In this document: in pieces, positions 8,500-16,243 of the stretch
Layout of the letters: each line of letters begins with the position of its first letter
Position numbering within the stretch: the first letter of the stretch is position 1
Source: CAVVNN01 sp963838035
GTDB taxonomy: Bacteria; Actinomycetota; Thermoleophilia; Solirubrobacterales; 70-9
Assembly: GCA_963838035.1 (NCBI GenBank)
Contig: CAWIPM010000006.1
Coordinates: forward strand, 186,001 to 250,000
Length of the DNA: 64,000 nt
Reading direction: 5' to 3'
Program-made: the position numbers and the translations under genes
Notes under the pieces: generated by a model
Database searches by the model: none
The model's input: only the letters and a program-made list of their open reading frames with translations
What the model was told of the DNA's origin: nothing

Positions 8500-8897
8500 G
8501 CCGGCCCTCCTCCGAAGCTCTGGCGCGGCGGCTGGCCGAGCTGGCCGATTCCAAACAGGCCGAGGAGATCGTCGTCCTCGACATGCGGGAGCTTGTCTCC
8601 TACACGGACTTCCTGGCTATCTGCACCGCTCGTAACGAGCGCCAGGCGCGGGCGATCATCGAGGAGGCGAAGCTGCAGCTGAAGGGGGAGCATGAGCTGC
8701 TCCCGGCCGGCGCCGAGGGGGCCGGCGACACCGGCTGGATCATCCTCGACTACCTCGACTGCGTGCTCCACGTCTTCACCGCCGAGGAGCGCGAGCGCTA
8801 CGGGCTCGAGGAGCTCTGGCGCGAGGCGCCGCGGCTCCCGTTGCAACTGCCACAGAATGGCGTCCGAACGCGCCTCTACGGTGCCGCACATGGGTAG
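8496..8897 (+). CDS. rsfS: Ribosomal silencing factor RsfS (Iojap family)
   Basis: A 133-residue RsfS/Iojap protein that binds L14 and blocks 30S-50S joining in starvation. The family core is clear: EEIVVLDMRELVSYTDFLAICTA, QARAIIEEAKLQLK and TGWIILDYLDCVLHVF, then a short HG-ended tail. The GTG start overlaps the nadD TGA. The gene downstream begins inside its last codons, so at least three genes form one operon. Confidence 0.93.
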   Translation: MSRPSSEALARRLAELADSKQAEEIVVLDMRELVSYTDFLAICTARNERQARAIIEEAKLQLKGEHELLPAGAEGAGDTGWIILDYLDCVLHVFTAEERERYGLEELWREAPRLPLQLPQNGVRTRLYGAAHG

Positions 8898-9618
8898 CTT
8901 CAAGAGGGCCCTCCTCGGCTACCGCCGCTCCGATGTGGACGCGGCGATTTCGACGCTGGACGCGCGCATCTGGGCACTGGAGCGGGCTGCCGAGGACGCC
9001 GTCGCGCGGTTGCGCGAGGCGTCCGGCTCGGCCGAGCAGACAGAGCAGGAGCTCGCCGCTCTCTCCGGCATGGTGATCGAGCGCGAGCGTGAGATCCGCA
9101 GCCTCGGCGAGCGGCTGCGCGAAGCGAACGAGCGCCACGACCGCGGCATCACCTCCCTGGAGGCCGTGTCGGCGCGGCTGGAGGAGATCCATGCCCAGGC
9201 GCGTGGCCAGGCGACGCGGATTCGGATGAAGGCGCTGCGCGAGGCGGTCGAGGTGAGCCGGCGCGTGCAGGACCTGAGCGAGGCTCAGGAGACCGCAAAT
9301 GGACATGCCTCCACCGAGGTCGACCCTTACGGGCTCTTCGAGGGGTTGATCAAAGTCGAGATCGGCCCGCTCGGCGACTTCTCCCAGCTGGTCGGCTTCG
9401 AGGACGCTGCCGGCCAGATCGACGCCACCTCGGAGATCTCGGTCGAGCGCTTCTCCGAGGGCCGCGCCACCCTGGCGATGCGCCTCGACGAGCCCATCGA
9501 TCTCCTCCGCGAGCTGGAAGCCCGCTCCCCTCTGGACTTCCGAGTCCGCCACACCGCCGCCGACAACCTGATCCTCGACATAGACGAGGACCAGGGCCCC
9601 GAGCAGCGCGCTGCCTAG
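8890..9618 (+). CDS. DivIVA-like coiled-coil protein of unknown function
   Basis: A 242-residue protein. Its first 25 residues, MGSFKRALLGYRRSDVDAAI, resemble the N-terminal membrane-curvature segment of DivIVA/Wag31 proteins (F-x-x-x-x-GYR-x-x-V-D). Residues 20-145 are highly charged with heptad spacing, a predicted coiled coil. The last 80 residues form a separate mixed alpha/beta region (VEIGPLGDFSQLVGFED..., ISVERFSEGRATLAM) of unrecognised family. ATG 8890 overlaps the rsfS end by 8 bp; the open frame runs further upstream to 8692, but that part shadows rsfS. A role in polar growth or division scaffolding is inference only. Confidence 0.7.
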   Translation: MGSFKRALLGYRRSDVDAAISTLDARIWALERAAEDAVARLREASGSAEQTEQELAALSGMVIEREREIRSLGERLREANERHDRGITSLEAVSARLEEIHAQARGQATRIRMKALREAVEVSRRVQDLSEAQETANGHASTEVDPYGLFEGLIKVEIGPLGDFSQLVGFEDAAGQIDATSEISVERFSEGRATLAMRLDEPIDLLRELEARSPLDFRVRHTAADNLILDIDEDQGPEQRAA

Positions 9619-9635
9619 CGGGCACCCGCTCTCGG

Positions 9636-9641
9636 TAAACT
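9636..9641 (+). promoter_or_regulatory. -10 hexamer TAAACT before the tRNA
   Basis: TAAACT lies 11 nt before the first acceptor base of the tRNA-Ala-like gene and fits TANNNT. Confidence 0.4.
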
Positions 9642-9652
9642 GCCCCAATCCC

Positions 9653-9728
9653 GGGGCTGTAGCTCAGCTGGAAGAGCGTCGCGCTGGCAGCGCGAAGGTC
9701 AGGGCGTTCGAGCCCCCTCCCCAGCTCC
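9653..9728 (+). tRNA. tRNA-Ala(GGC), structurally irregular
   Basis: Acceptor GGGGCTG (9653-9659) pairs with CAGCTCC (9722-9728) and keeps the G3:U70 alanine identity pair. The D arm GCTC/GAGC is normal. The anticodon stem TCGCG/CGCGA encloses CTGGCAG, giving anticodon GGC at 9686-9688. The T arm is not normal: AGGG-G pairs with CCCCT only if C9705 is bulged, and three extra C residues (9719-9721) lie between the T stem and the acceptor strand. The base after the acceptor is T rather than A, and CCA is not encoded. It may be a degenerate gene or contain sequence errors. Confidence 0.75.
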
Positions 9729-9740
9729 TCGACTCTCACG

Positions 9741-9753
9741 CGGCAAGCTGCCG
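9741..9753 (+). other. Small hairpin after the tRNA
   Basis: CGGCA-AGC-TGCCG, a 5-bp perfect stem 12 nt beyond the tRNA acceptor end; possible 3' processing or weak termination signal. Confidence 0.25.
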
Positions 9754-9774
9754 TCATCTAGGCCATCGCTGTCG

Positions 9775-10494
9775 ATGATTGAGCCGATGGACGCTGTCAA
9801 CCAGCATGTGTTCTCGCACGGGCTGCAGGACACTCGCAAGACCTTCGAGGCCTGGAACGGTCGGCCCTGGGCTGTGTTGCGGGGCTGGCTGGCGTTGAGC
9901 GTGGCGATCGCGGCGACGTTGCTGATCGCCGTCTGGTTCGTGGCCGGGATGCTGACACCGGACTCGACGCCGGTCCACCTTCCGGGGGTGACGGAACAGT
10001 CCGGCCCCGGGGACCTGCTGCCGATCCTCTACCGCAACTCGCTGGTGCTGGCGCTGCACGCCACCGCCTGCGTCGCCGGCTTCATCGCCGGCGCCTCGAT
10101 GCCGATCGCCGCCGCCCAGCGCAAGGGCTTCTCGCGCTGGATTCACGTCAAGGCGGGGGAGCTGGCGATCCTCTTCGTCTGCGCGGTCACCCTCTTCTCG
10201 CTCTCGACCCAGGCCCTCTACCTCGGCTTTCAGGGCTCGACCCTGTCCTTTCAGCTCCACATCTCCCGCCTCGAACTGATCCTCAGCGTCCTCCCGCACG
10301 CGATACCCGAGCTGACCGCGCTCTTCCTGCCGCTGGCGGCCTGGCTGATAGCCAGTCGCCGCGGCGAGTGGAATCAGCTCCTCGCCGCAACCTTCATCAC
10401 CGTCGCGCTGGCGGTCCCGACCCTCGTCGTTGCAGCGACAATCGAGGTCTATGTCTGGCCTCACATCCTCAGAGCCATCTCCCCGGCCGTCTGA
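9775..10494 (+). CDS. SpoIIM-like (stage II sporulation protein M family) membrane protein
   Basis: A 239-residue membrane protein with about five hydrophobic segments (near 43-65, 86-112, 124-150, 165-200 and 208-232). The region LPHAIPELTALFLPLAAWLIASRRGEW and the end ATIEVYVWPHI resemble the conserved HGxxEL...IEAF pattern of the SpoIIM/DUF95 family. In Bacillus SpoIIM takes part in engulfment, but homologues are common in non-sporulating actinobacteria with unknown roles. ATG 9775 is used; ATG 9787 is an alternative. It is followed after 15 bp by leuS. Family assignment is by pattern and moderate. Confidence 0.6.
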   Translation: MIEPMDAVNQHVFSHGLQDTRKTFEAWNGRPWAVLRGWLALSVAIAATLLIAVWFVAGMLTPDSTPVHLPGVTEQSGPGDLLPILYRNSLVLALHATACVAGFIAGASMPIAAAQRKGFSRWIHVKAGELAILFVCAVTLFSLSTQALYLGFQGSTLSFQLHISRLELILSVLPHAIPELTALFLPLAAWLIASRRGEWNQLLAATFITVALAVPTLVVAATIEVYVWPHILRAISPAV

Positions 10495-10509
10495 CAAGAT
10501 CGCCGCACG

Positions 10510-12993
10510 GTGAGCGGCTACGAACCAAAGGCGATCGAGGCGAAGTGGCAGCAGGTCTGGGCCGAGGAGAGGACCTGGGAGGTCGCCAACCCCGGCCATG
10601 ACGGCATCGATGAGGCGAAGCCGAAGTCCTATGTGCTGGAGATGCTTCCCTACCCCTCCGGCGAGCCCCACGTCGGCCACCTGAAGACCTATGCAGTCGG
10701 CGACGCGATCGCCCACTTCCGCCGCCGCCACGGCTTCGAGGTGATCCACCCGATGGGCTACGACTCCTTCGGGCTGCCGGCCGAGAACAACGCGATCAAG
10801 ACGGGCGAGCCGCCACGGGAGGCGACCGAGCGCTCGATCGAGTCCTTCCGCCGCCAGTTCCGCGAGTGGGGGATCTCGATCGACTGGTCGCGGGAGCTGG
10901 CCACCCACACTCCCGAGTACTACCGCTGGACGCAGTGGATCTTCCTGCAGCTGTTCGAGCGCGGCCTCGCCTATCGAGCAGAGGCGCCGGTCCAGTGGTG
11001 CCCGAAGGATGCCACCGTGCTCGCCAACGAGCAGGTCGTCGACGGCCGCTGCGAGCGCTGCGGGACGCAGGTCGTGCAGCGCAGCCTCGAGCAGTGGTTC
11101 TTCCGCATCACCGAGTACGCCGAGCGCCTGCTCGCCGATTTCGACCTGCTCGAGTCCTGGCCCGAGCACGTGATCACGATGCAGCGCAACTGGATCGGCC
11201 GCTCCGAGGGGGCCGAGGTCGTCTTCCGCTGCGAGGAGCTCGACCTCGAGTTCCCCGTCTTCACCACCCGGCCCGACACCCTCTTCGGTGCGACCTTCTT
11301 CGTCCTCGCTCCCGAGCACCCCGAGCTGGAGCGGCTGATCGCCGGCACGCCCGTGGAGGAGGACGTCCGCGAGTACGTCAACCGAATCGGCCGCGAGTCG
11401 GCCGAGGAACGCGGCGCAGAGGATCGCGAGAAGACCGGTGTCGCGCTTGGCCGCACCGTCGTCAACCCGGTCAACGGCGAGAAGATCCCGATGTTCGTCG
11501 CCGATTACGTGCTGATGGAGTACGGCACGGGCGCGATCATGGCCGTGCCCGGCCACGACTCCCGCGACTACGAATTCGCCCAGGCCTTCGGGCTGCCGGT
11601 CGAGCGCGTGATCGACGGCGAGGACCCTGAGGCTTCGCGCGACGTCAGGGGCCTGCCCTACCCCGGCGACGGGCCGATGGTCAACTCCGGTCGCTTCGAC
11701 GGCAAGGGCAACCGGGAGGCCTACGCGGAGATCGTCGATTGGCTCGCCTCGGAGGGCCGGGGCCGCCCCTCGGTCAACTACCGCCTGCGCGACTGGCTGG
11801 TCTCCCGGCAGCGCTACTGGGGCGCCCCGATTCCGGTCGTCTACTGCGACGAGTGCGGCATCGTCGGGGTTCCCGATGACCAGCTCCCGGTCGAGCTCCC
11901 CGAGGTCGACGACTACGCGCCCCACGGCCGCAGCCCCCTGGCCGCTGCCGAGGAGTGGGTCCGCGCCGAGTGTCCGCGTTGCGCTGGTCCGGCTCGCCGC
12001 GAGACCGACACCATGGACACCTTCGTCGACTCCTCCTGGTACTTCATCCGCTATCTCGACGCCGACAACGACCGGGCCGCCTGGGATCGGGCCGCGGCCG
12101 GCCACTGGCTCCCGGTCGACCAGTACATCGGCGGGGTCGAGCACGCGATCCTGCACCTGATGTACGCGCGCTTCTTCACCAAGGCGCTCGCCGACCTCGG
12201 CCATCTCGACGTGCAGGAGCCGTTCTCCAACCTCTTCGCGCAGGGGATGATCACCCGCGACGGTGCGAAGATGTCGAAGTCGAGGGGCAATACGGTCAGC
12301 CCCGGCGAGTTCGTCGAGCGCTACGGCGCCGACACCGCTCGCGCCTACATCTGCTTCATGGGCCCGCCGGAGCGCGGCGGAGACTGGTCGGACGAGGGGG
12401 TGGAGGGCGTCAATCGCTTCCTCTCGCGGCTCTGGCGCCTCTGCGAGGAGGTCGCGGGGATGGCGGCGGGTGACGTCTCGGGCGCGGGCGGCGATGCTCG
12501 CACGCTGCTCGTCAAGGCGCACTGGGCGATCGAGAAGGTGAGCAGGGACTTCGAGCGCGGCTTCCAGTTCAACACCGCGATATCCGCCGTGATGGAGCTG
12601 GTCAACGACTCCTACCGGCTCAAGGACGAGCTCTACGGCGACCCGGCCGGCGTTGCCTGCGTGCGCTTCGCCACCGCCACCGCCGCCTCTCTGATCTACC
12701 CCTTCGCGCCGCATCTGGGCGCCGAGGTCTGGGAGCGGCTGAACGGCGGCCGCCTCTGGGAGGAGCCCTGGCCCGAGGCCGATCCGGAGCTGCTGGCCAG
12801 CGACACCGTCACCCTCGTCGTCCAGGTCAACGGCAAGCTGCGCGACAGGATCGAAGCGGCGACGGATGCCCCGGAGGAGGAGCTTCTCCGCCTCGCCCGC
12901 GCCAGCGAGAAGGTGAGCCGCCACCTCGACGGCAAAGAGGTGGTCAAGGAGGTCGTCGTTCCGGGCAAGCTGGTCAATCTTGTCGTTCGCTAG
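10510..12993 (+). CDS. leuS: Leucyl-tRNA synthetase
   Basis: An 827-residue class I aminoacyl-tRNA synthetase charging tRNA-Leu. The HIGH-type motif is PHVGHLKTY near residue 53, and KMSKS is in GAKMSKSRGN near 586. A zinc-type cysteine cluster (WCPKD...CERCGTQV) precedes the CP1 editing domain (TTRPDTLFGATF and the GTGAIMAVPGHD region). A second cluster, CDECGIVGVP...CPRC, lies in the leucine-specific region. The C-terminus has the usual VNGKLRDRIE and GKLVNLVV segments. GTG 10510 is chosen because MSGYEPKAIEAKWQQ matches the family N-terminus. Confidence 0.96.
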   Translation: MSGYEPKAIEAKWQQVWAEERTWEVANPGHDGIDEAKPKSYVLEMLPYPSGEPHVGHLKTYAVGDAIAHFRRRHGFEVIHPMGYDSFGLPAENNAIKTGEPPREATERSIESFRRQFREWGISIDWSRELATHTPEYYRWTQWIFLQLFERGLAYRAEAPVQWCPKDATVLANEQVVDGRCERCGTQVVQRSLEQWFFRITEYAERLLADFDLLESWPEHVITMQRNWIGRSEGAEVVFRCEELDLEFPVFTTRPDTLFGATFFVLAPEHPELERLIAGTPVEEDVREYVNRIGRESAEERGAEDREKTGVALGRTVVNPVNGEKIPMFVADYVLMEYGTGAIMAVPGHDSRDYEFAQAFGLPVERVIDGEDPEASRDVRGLPYPGDGPMVNSGRFDGKGNREAYAEIVDWLASEGRGRPSVNYRLRDWLVSRQRYWGAPIPVVYCDECGIVGVPDDQLPVELPEVDDYAPHGRSPLAAAEEWVRAECPRCAGPARRETDTMDTFVDSSWYFIRYLDADNDRAAWDRAAAGHWLPVDQYIGGVEHAILHLMYARFFTKALADLGHLDVQEPFSNLFAQGMITRDGAKMSKSRGNTVSPGEFVERYGADTARAYICFMGPPERGGDWSDEGVEGVNRFLSRLWRLCEEVAGMAAGDVSGAGGDARTLLVKAHWAIEKVSRDFERGFQFNTAISAVMELVNDSYRLKDELYGDPAGVACVRFATATAASLIYPFAPHLGAEVWERLNGGRLWEEPWPEADPELLASDTVTLVVQVNGKLRDRIEAATDAPEEELLRLARASEKVSRHLDGKEVVKEVVVPGKLVNLVVR

Positions 12994-13041
12994 GCACGGC
13001 TTTCACGGCTTCGGGCTCCGTATCTGGTACAAAGCGGCCGC

Positions 13042-13440
13042 ATGCTGGTGAGGCGTCTTGAAGAGGCTCCGGTCGAGGAGTGGCATCGCCTTCGCTTCCA
13101 CGTCCTGATGGACGCGGGGGAGCTGGGCTCGCGCAACCTCTCGGTCACCTGGCTGGAGATCCCTGCGGGGATCGAGCAGTCGCTGCGCTCCCACGAGGAT
13201 GGCGAGCAGGTCTACGTGGTCGTGCGCGGGGCGGGAACGATGTCGGTGGCCGGCGACACGCAGCCGGTGGCCGAGGGCGACCTTATCCTCGTCCCGCCCG
13301 CGACGGACCACTCGGTCGCAAACGATGGGGAGGGGGAGCTGGCCTGCCTTTCGATTCAGTCGCCGCCGGTCGCCGTCGCCGAGGTTTACAGCGACCAGCT
13401 CGCCGAGGTCGCCGGTTACGAGGACGACGAGGGTTCGTAG
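13042..13440 (+). CDS. Cupin-domain protein
   Basis: A 132-residue single-domain cupin. The first metal motif is visible as RSHEDGEQVYVVVRGAGTMSV (H-x3-E-Q spacing close to the classical H-x-H-x3-E), and the second as PPATDHSVAN with a histidine. A single beta-barrel of this size typically binds one divalent metal; the substrate cannot be inferred. It lies between leuS and comEA on the same strand with 48 bp upstream. ATG 13042 is the only good start. Confidence 0.75.
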   Translation: MLVRRLEEAPVEEWHRLRFHVLMDAGELGSRNLSVTWLEIPAGIEQSLRSHEDGEQVYVVVRGAGTMSVAGDTQPVAEGDLILVPPATDHSVANDGEGELACLSIQSPPVAVAEVYSDQLAEVAGYEDDEGS

Positions 13441-13497
13441 TCGAATCGCTTGATTCTGCGCGCCATGCGCGCGCTGCGGTCATGGACCCTGCCGGCC

Positions 13498-14034
13498 ATG
13501 CCCGATCTCTCGCGTTCGCAGGTCGTCGTCTACGGCGCTCTTGCCGTCGCGTTGCTTTTCGTAGGGGCGCGGGCGATCCGGGCCGAGGGGAGCGGCGCGC
13601 CGTCGTCGTACGCGGCCGGGCCCGCCGGCTCATCCTCGCCCGGGGGATCGTCGAAGGAAGGAGAAGGAAGCTTCAGCTTCAGCAGTAGTGGGCAGGGCTC
13701 CGACGTGATCGTCGACGTGACCGGCGCAGTCAACCGGCCTGGCGTCTACCGGTTGCCGGCGGGGGCGCGCGTCAACGATGCGGTAGAACGGGCGGGCGGC
13801 GCCACCGCCAAGGCCCGGGTCGAAGCGGTCAACCTGGCGGCGCAGCTCGCCGACGGGCAGCAGGTGGTGGTTCCCGAGGATGGGCCGGGAGGAGCTTCGC
13901 TGGGCGTGGCCGGCGCGAGCGAAGAAGGCCCGATCAGCCTCGGCTCGGCCACCGCCGACCAGCTCGACACGATCGACGGGATCGGGCCCGTGACCGCGCA
14001 GAAGATCGTCGAATACCGCAACCAGCACCGATGA
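13498..14034 (+). CDS. comEA: ComEA-like DNA-binding protein, C-terminally short
   Basis: A 178-residue protein with an N-terminal membrane anchor (about 9-27), a Gly/Ser-rich spacer, an SLBB domain (VDVTGAVNRPGVYRLPAGARVNDAV, about 70-125) and one helix-hairpin-helix (DTIDGIGPVTAQKIVEYRNQH). ComEA binds incoming DNA during transformation. Family members normally continue for another 25-30 residues into a second HhH; here a stop follows directly after the first. No continuation is seen in the other frames. ATG 13498 gives the family-like start MPDLSRSQVVVYG; ATG 13465 and TTG 13450 are alternatives. comEC, usually next, is missing. Confidence 0.75.
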   Translation: MPDLSRSQVVVYGALAVALLFVGARAIRAEGSGAPSSYAAGPAGSSSPGGSSKEGEGSFSFSSSGQGSDVIVDVTGAVNRPGVYRLPAGARVNDAVERAGGATAKARVEAVNLAAQLADGQQVVVPEDGPGGASLGVAGASEEGPISLGSATADQLDTIDGIGPVTAQKIVEYRNQHR

Positions 14035-14117
14035 GTGACGAGCGTAAACGGATAGCCGAGCGAAAAGTGGGTTTTTGCCGCGTCCGCGCTATCGCCCTTC
14101 GATATCCGGCCGATTGA
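14031..14117 (+). CDS. Possible 28-residue ORF overlapping the comEA stop
   Basis: ATG 14031 overlaps the comEA TGA as ATGA, the coupling used throughout this genome, and opens a 28-codon frame (MSDERKRIAERKVGFCR...) ending at TGA 14115-14117. It contains the hairpin at 14051-14093, matches nothing I recognise, and may simply be residue of a deleted downstream gene. Confidence 0.2.
   Translation: MSDERKRIAERKVGFCRVRAIALRYPAD
14051..14093 (+). other. Imperfect hairpin after truncated comEA
   Basis: GATAGC (14051-14056) pairs perfectly with GCTATC (14088-14093), and inner bases GCGAAAA / TTTTTGC extend the stem with G-U pairs around a GTGG loop. It lies in the junction where comEC would be expected and could be a terminator or an insertion or deletion scar. 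Confidence 0.4.
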
Positions 14118-14121
14118 CGTA

Positions 14122-14886
14122 GTGGTGTTCTCCAGGCATGGACAGCCGTCGCAGCGACTACTTGCCAGGCCCAGCGTCGCGGGCAGGAGCCTGGTGGAGA
14201 GGATGCGCAGCACGACGTTCGCGCTCCTGGGCCTGACCACGGTGGTCGGCCTCGGCCTCGTCGCGTTCATCTCCTACCAGGGCTGGCCCGGTGTTCTGAC
14301 CAGCCCGATCCCGGGCCCGCCAATCGAGCATCGGGTCATTCACGGAATCGTCGCCGCCCGGCCCCAGCCGCTGAGTCTCCGGGCCGCTGTTCCCCGTGGG
14401 GCAACAACCTCCGGTGGCTCGGCGCAAGCCGGGTCGGGAAGGACTACCCCCGAACCCGCCGGCGCCGGGCTTTCCGGACCACATCGGGTCGTCGTCGAGC
14501 CCCCGCCACCCGAACCCGGATCCGGCGGAGCCGAGCCCCCGGGCGAAGGCGCTCCCGGCACTCCGTCCCCCGATCAGCCGACCGGCCCCACCGCAACCCC
14601 GCCGCCGCCCACCCCGACGAGGACTGCCCCATCGCCACCGTCCTCGCCGCCTTCTCTGGCGGATTCTCAAAAGGACCACGGCAAGGGCCACGCGTACGGG
14701 AGGAGCAGACGCTCCTCGTCCTCGAGGCCGACGAACCGCCACTCCGAGTCGCAGGCGTCGGAAACCAGGGCCCAACCACCCGTCGCCGCTCCCAGCGGCG
14801 AATCCGGCGAGGACGAGCCCGCTCCCCCCTCGGGCGAAAAGTCAGGCCACGGCCACGGCCACGCATACGGGCATCGCGGCGGATAG
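14122..14886 (+). CDS. Single-pass membrane protein with proline/glycine-rich exterior, unknown
   Basis: Up to 254 residues. A hydrophobic segment STTFALLGLTTVVGLGLVAF (near residues 30-49) is followed by about 200 residues of Pro-, Gly-, Ser- and His-rich low-complexity sequence (PPPPEPGSGGAEPPGEG, HGKGHAYG, GHGHGHAYGHRGG). No catalytic domain is visible, and the family is unrecognised. The start is uncertain: GTG 14122 opens the frame, ATG 14203 would place the membrane segment at the very N-terminus, and an out-of-frame ATG 14138 begins a plausible but short alternative (MDSRRSDYLPG). It occupies the position usually held by comEC between comEA and holA. Confidence 0.5.
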   Translation: MVFSRHGQPSQRLLARPSVAGRSLVERMRSTTFALLGLTTVVGLGLVAFISYQGWPGVLTSPIPGPPIEHRVIHGIVAARPQPLSLRAAVPRGATTSGGSAQAGSGRTTPEPAGAGLSGPHRVVVEPPPPEPGSGGAEPPGEGAPGTPSPDQPTGPTATPPPPTPTRTAPSPPSSPPSLADSQKDHGKGHAYGRSRRSSSSRPTNRHSESQASETRAQPPVAAPSGESGEDEPAPPSGEKSGHGHGHAYGHRGG

Positions 14887-14917
14887 TCGAGCGGCCGGTG
14901 AGGGCCGCGCCCGCATC

Positions 14918-14923
14918 TAGACT
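14918..14923 (+). promoter_or_regulatory. -10 hexamer TAGACT before holA
   Basis: TAGACT lies 6 nt before the holA ATG (TAGACT-CGCCGC-ATG), leaving no room for a Shine-Dalgarno: a leaderless promoter. Confidence 0.55.
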
Positions 14924-14929
14924 CGCCGC

Positions 14930-15907
14930 ATGGCCGAGATGCGCCCCCTGTACCTGATCGCCGGCACCGATGATGCGAAGATCGACGCCACGCGCGCCCG
15001 GCTGCGGGCTCGTGCCGAAAGCGAGGGGGGGGTCGCAGCGCTGGAGGTGTTCGAGCCGAGCGAGGGGCGGGGAGCGCCCGACCATGAGGCCCTGCTCGGC
15101 GCGATACCGGCGATGTCGCTGACCGAGTCGCGCCGTTACCTGCTCGCCGACGGTGTAGAGCGCTGGCGCGATCGCCAGGTGGAGGCGGTGGCGGCTGCCC
15201 TGGTCGATCTCCCGCCCGACCTCACCCTGGTACTGATCGCTCGCGCCAAGGCGCCCTCGAAGCTGCTGCGCGCGGTCAAGGAGGCGAAGGGGGAGATCCA
15301 TGAGTTCGAGGCGCCGAAGGCCCGCGACATTCCACGCACCCTCGTCGCCGAGGCGCAGCGGCTGGGCTTCCGGCTCGATGCCGCCGCCGCCCGTGTCCTG
15401 GTCGACCGGATGGGCGCCAACCCGGTCCGGCTCGGCAACGAGCTGGAGCGACTGGCGCTGTGGTCCGGGAAGGGGGGAGAGGTGAGCGCAGCCGATCTGG
15501 GCGCGATGGTCGTCGATACCTCCGAGGCCGCGGTCTGGTCCCTCTCTGACGCGCTGCTCGAACGCGACCCTGTCCGCGCGCTCTCGATCGGCGAGCGCCT
15601 GATCGACCAGGGTGAGAACGTCACCGGCCTGATCTACGGCCTCGCCTCGCGGCTCCGCAAAGCATGCGCCGCCGCCGCCCAGCTGGAGGACGGGATACCC
15701 CCAAGGCAGGTCGAGGCGAGCCTCGGGATGCACCCCTACGCGGCGAAGCAGTTGATCTCCCGTCTGCGCGACACCGACCTCGGCCGGCTCCAGGACGCAA
15801 CCGGCGTGCTGGCCGACCTCGAGGTCTCCTGTCGCGGGGGCGACGACTACGGCGACGAGTTGGCGCTGACGCTGGCCCTGCGAAGGGCGGCGGGGGCGCC
15901 GGTCTGA
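14930..15907 (+). CDS. holA: DNA polymerase III subunit delta
   Basis: A 325-residue HolA-type clamp-loader delta subunit, which opens the beta clamp. The N-terminal AAA+-like half begins PLYLIAGTDDAKIDATRARLRAR. Later segments MSLTESRRYLLADGVERW, DMGANPVRLGNELERLALW-type helices and the collar domain (SLSDALLERDPVRALSIGERLIDQGENVTGLIYGLASRLRK) match the family, and the length is typical. It lies next to divergent rpsT, the common holA-rpsT arrangement, and its promoter supports the ATG at 14930. Confidence 0.88.
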   Translation: MAEMRPLYLIAGTDDAKIDATRARLRARAESEGGVAALEVFEPSEGRGAPDHEALLGAIPAMSLTESRRYLLADGVERWRDRQVEAVAAALVDLPPDLTLVLIARAKAPSKLLRAVKEAKGEIHEFEAPKARDIPRTLVAEAQRLGFRLDAAAARVLVDRMGANPVRLGNELERLALWSGKGGEVSAADLGAMVVDTSEAAVWSLSDALLERDPVRALSIGERLIDQGENVTGLIYGLASRLRKACAAAAQLEDGIPPRQVEASLGMHPYAAKQLISRLRDTDLGRLQDATGVLADLEVSCRGGDDYGDELALTLALRRAAGAPV

Positions 15908-16174
15908 CTACTTCGCGGGGGAGGAGGCGAGCCTTGCGGCTTTGGCCTTCTTGCGGGCGCCGGTGTTCTTGTGCAGCGCGCCCTTCTGAACTGCCTTGTC
16001 GATCTTCGAGACGAGCGCGCGGTGCTCGGTCTCGATCACGCTTGCGTCGCCACCCTCGACCGCGCTCTCCAGGCGGCGGAAGTGCGTCTTCACCGTGCTG
16101 GTCAACAGCCGGTTCTCCGAGCGCTCGCGCTCGCTGCGTAGGATCCGCTTCTTCTGTGAGGCTATGTTGGCCAT
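15908..16174 (-). CDS. rpsT: 30S ribosomal protein S20
   Basis: Ribosomal protein S20, 88 residues, MANIASQKKRILRSERERSENR, a basic three-helix protein that binds 16S rRNA. Family residues include the NIxSQxKRI start and the LHKNTGARKKAKAARL end. It is transcribed convergently with holA (stops touching at 15907/15908) and divergently from murJ across a 69-bp spacer with a near-palindromic TATAG element that could serve both directions. Confidence 0.95.
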   Translation of the reverse strand: MANIASQKKRILRSERERSENRLLTSTVKTHFRRLESAVEGGDASVIETEHRALVSKIDKAVQKGALHKNTGARKKAKAARLASSPAK

Positions 16175-16221
16175 GAGTCGTGTGCCTGAGCAGGCGGGGT
16201 GCCGGCTCCGGGCGGCCGCCG

Positions 16222-16229
16222 ACTATAGC
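16222..16229. promoter_or_regulatory. Shared -10 element between rpsT and murJ
   Basis: ACTATAGC reads TATAGC on the plus strand toward murJ (start 15 nt on) and TATAGT on the minus strand toward rpsT (about 47 nt before its ATG). The two hexamers overlap by four bases, so one nucleation site may serve two divergent genes. Confidence 0.4.
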
Positions 16230-16243
16230 GACTGAGACCCAGC

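Noticed and set aside
14029..14060. A third copy of the era/trpB start repeat (ATGAGTGACGAGCG)
   Set aside because: Similarity is limited to about ten bases around a common ATGAGTG start and does not extend to either side.
13950..14120. A frameshift restoring a full-length ComEA
   Set aside because: None of the three frames after 14034 encodes the expected second helix-hairpin-helix, so the shortening is not explained by one indel.
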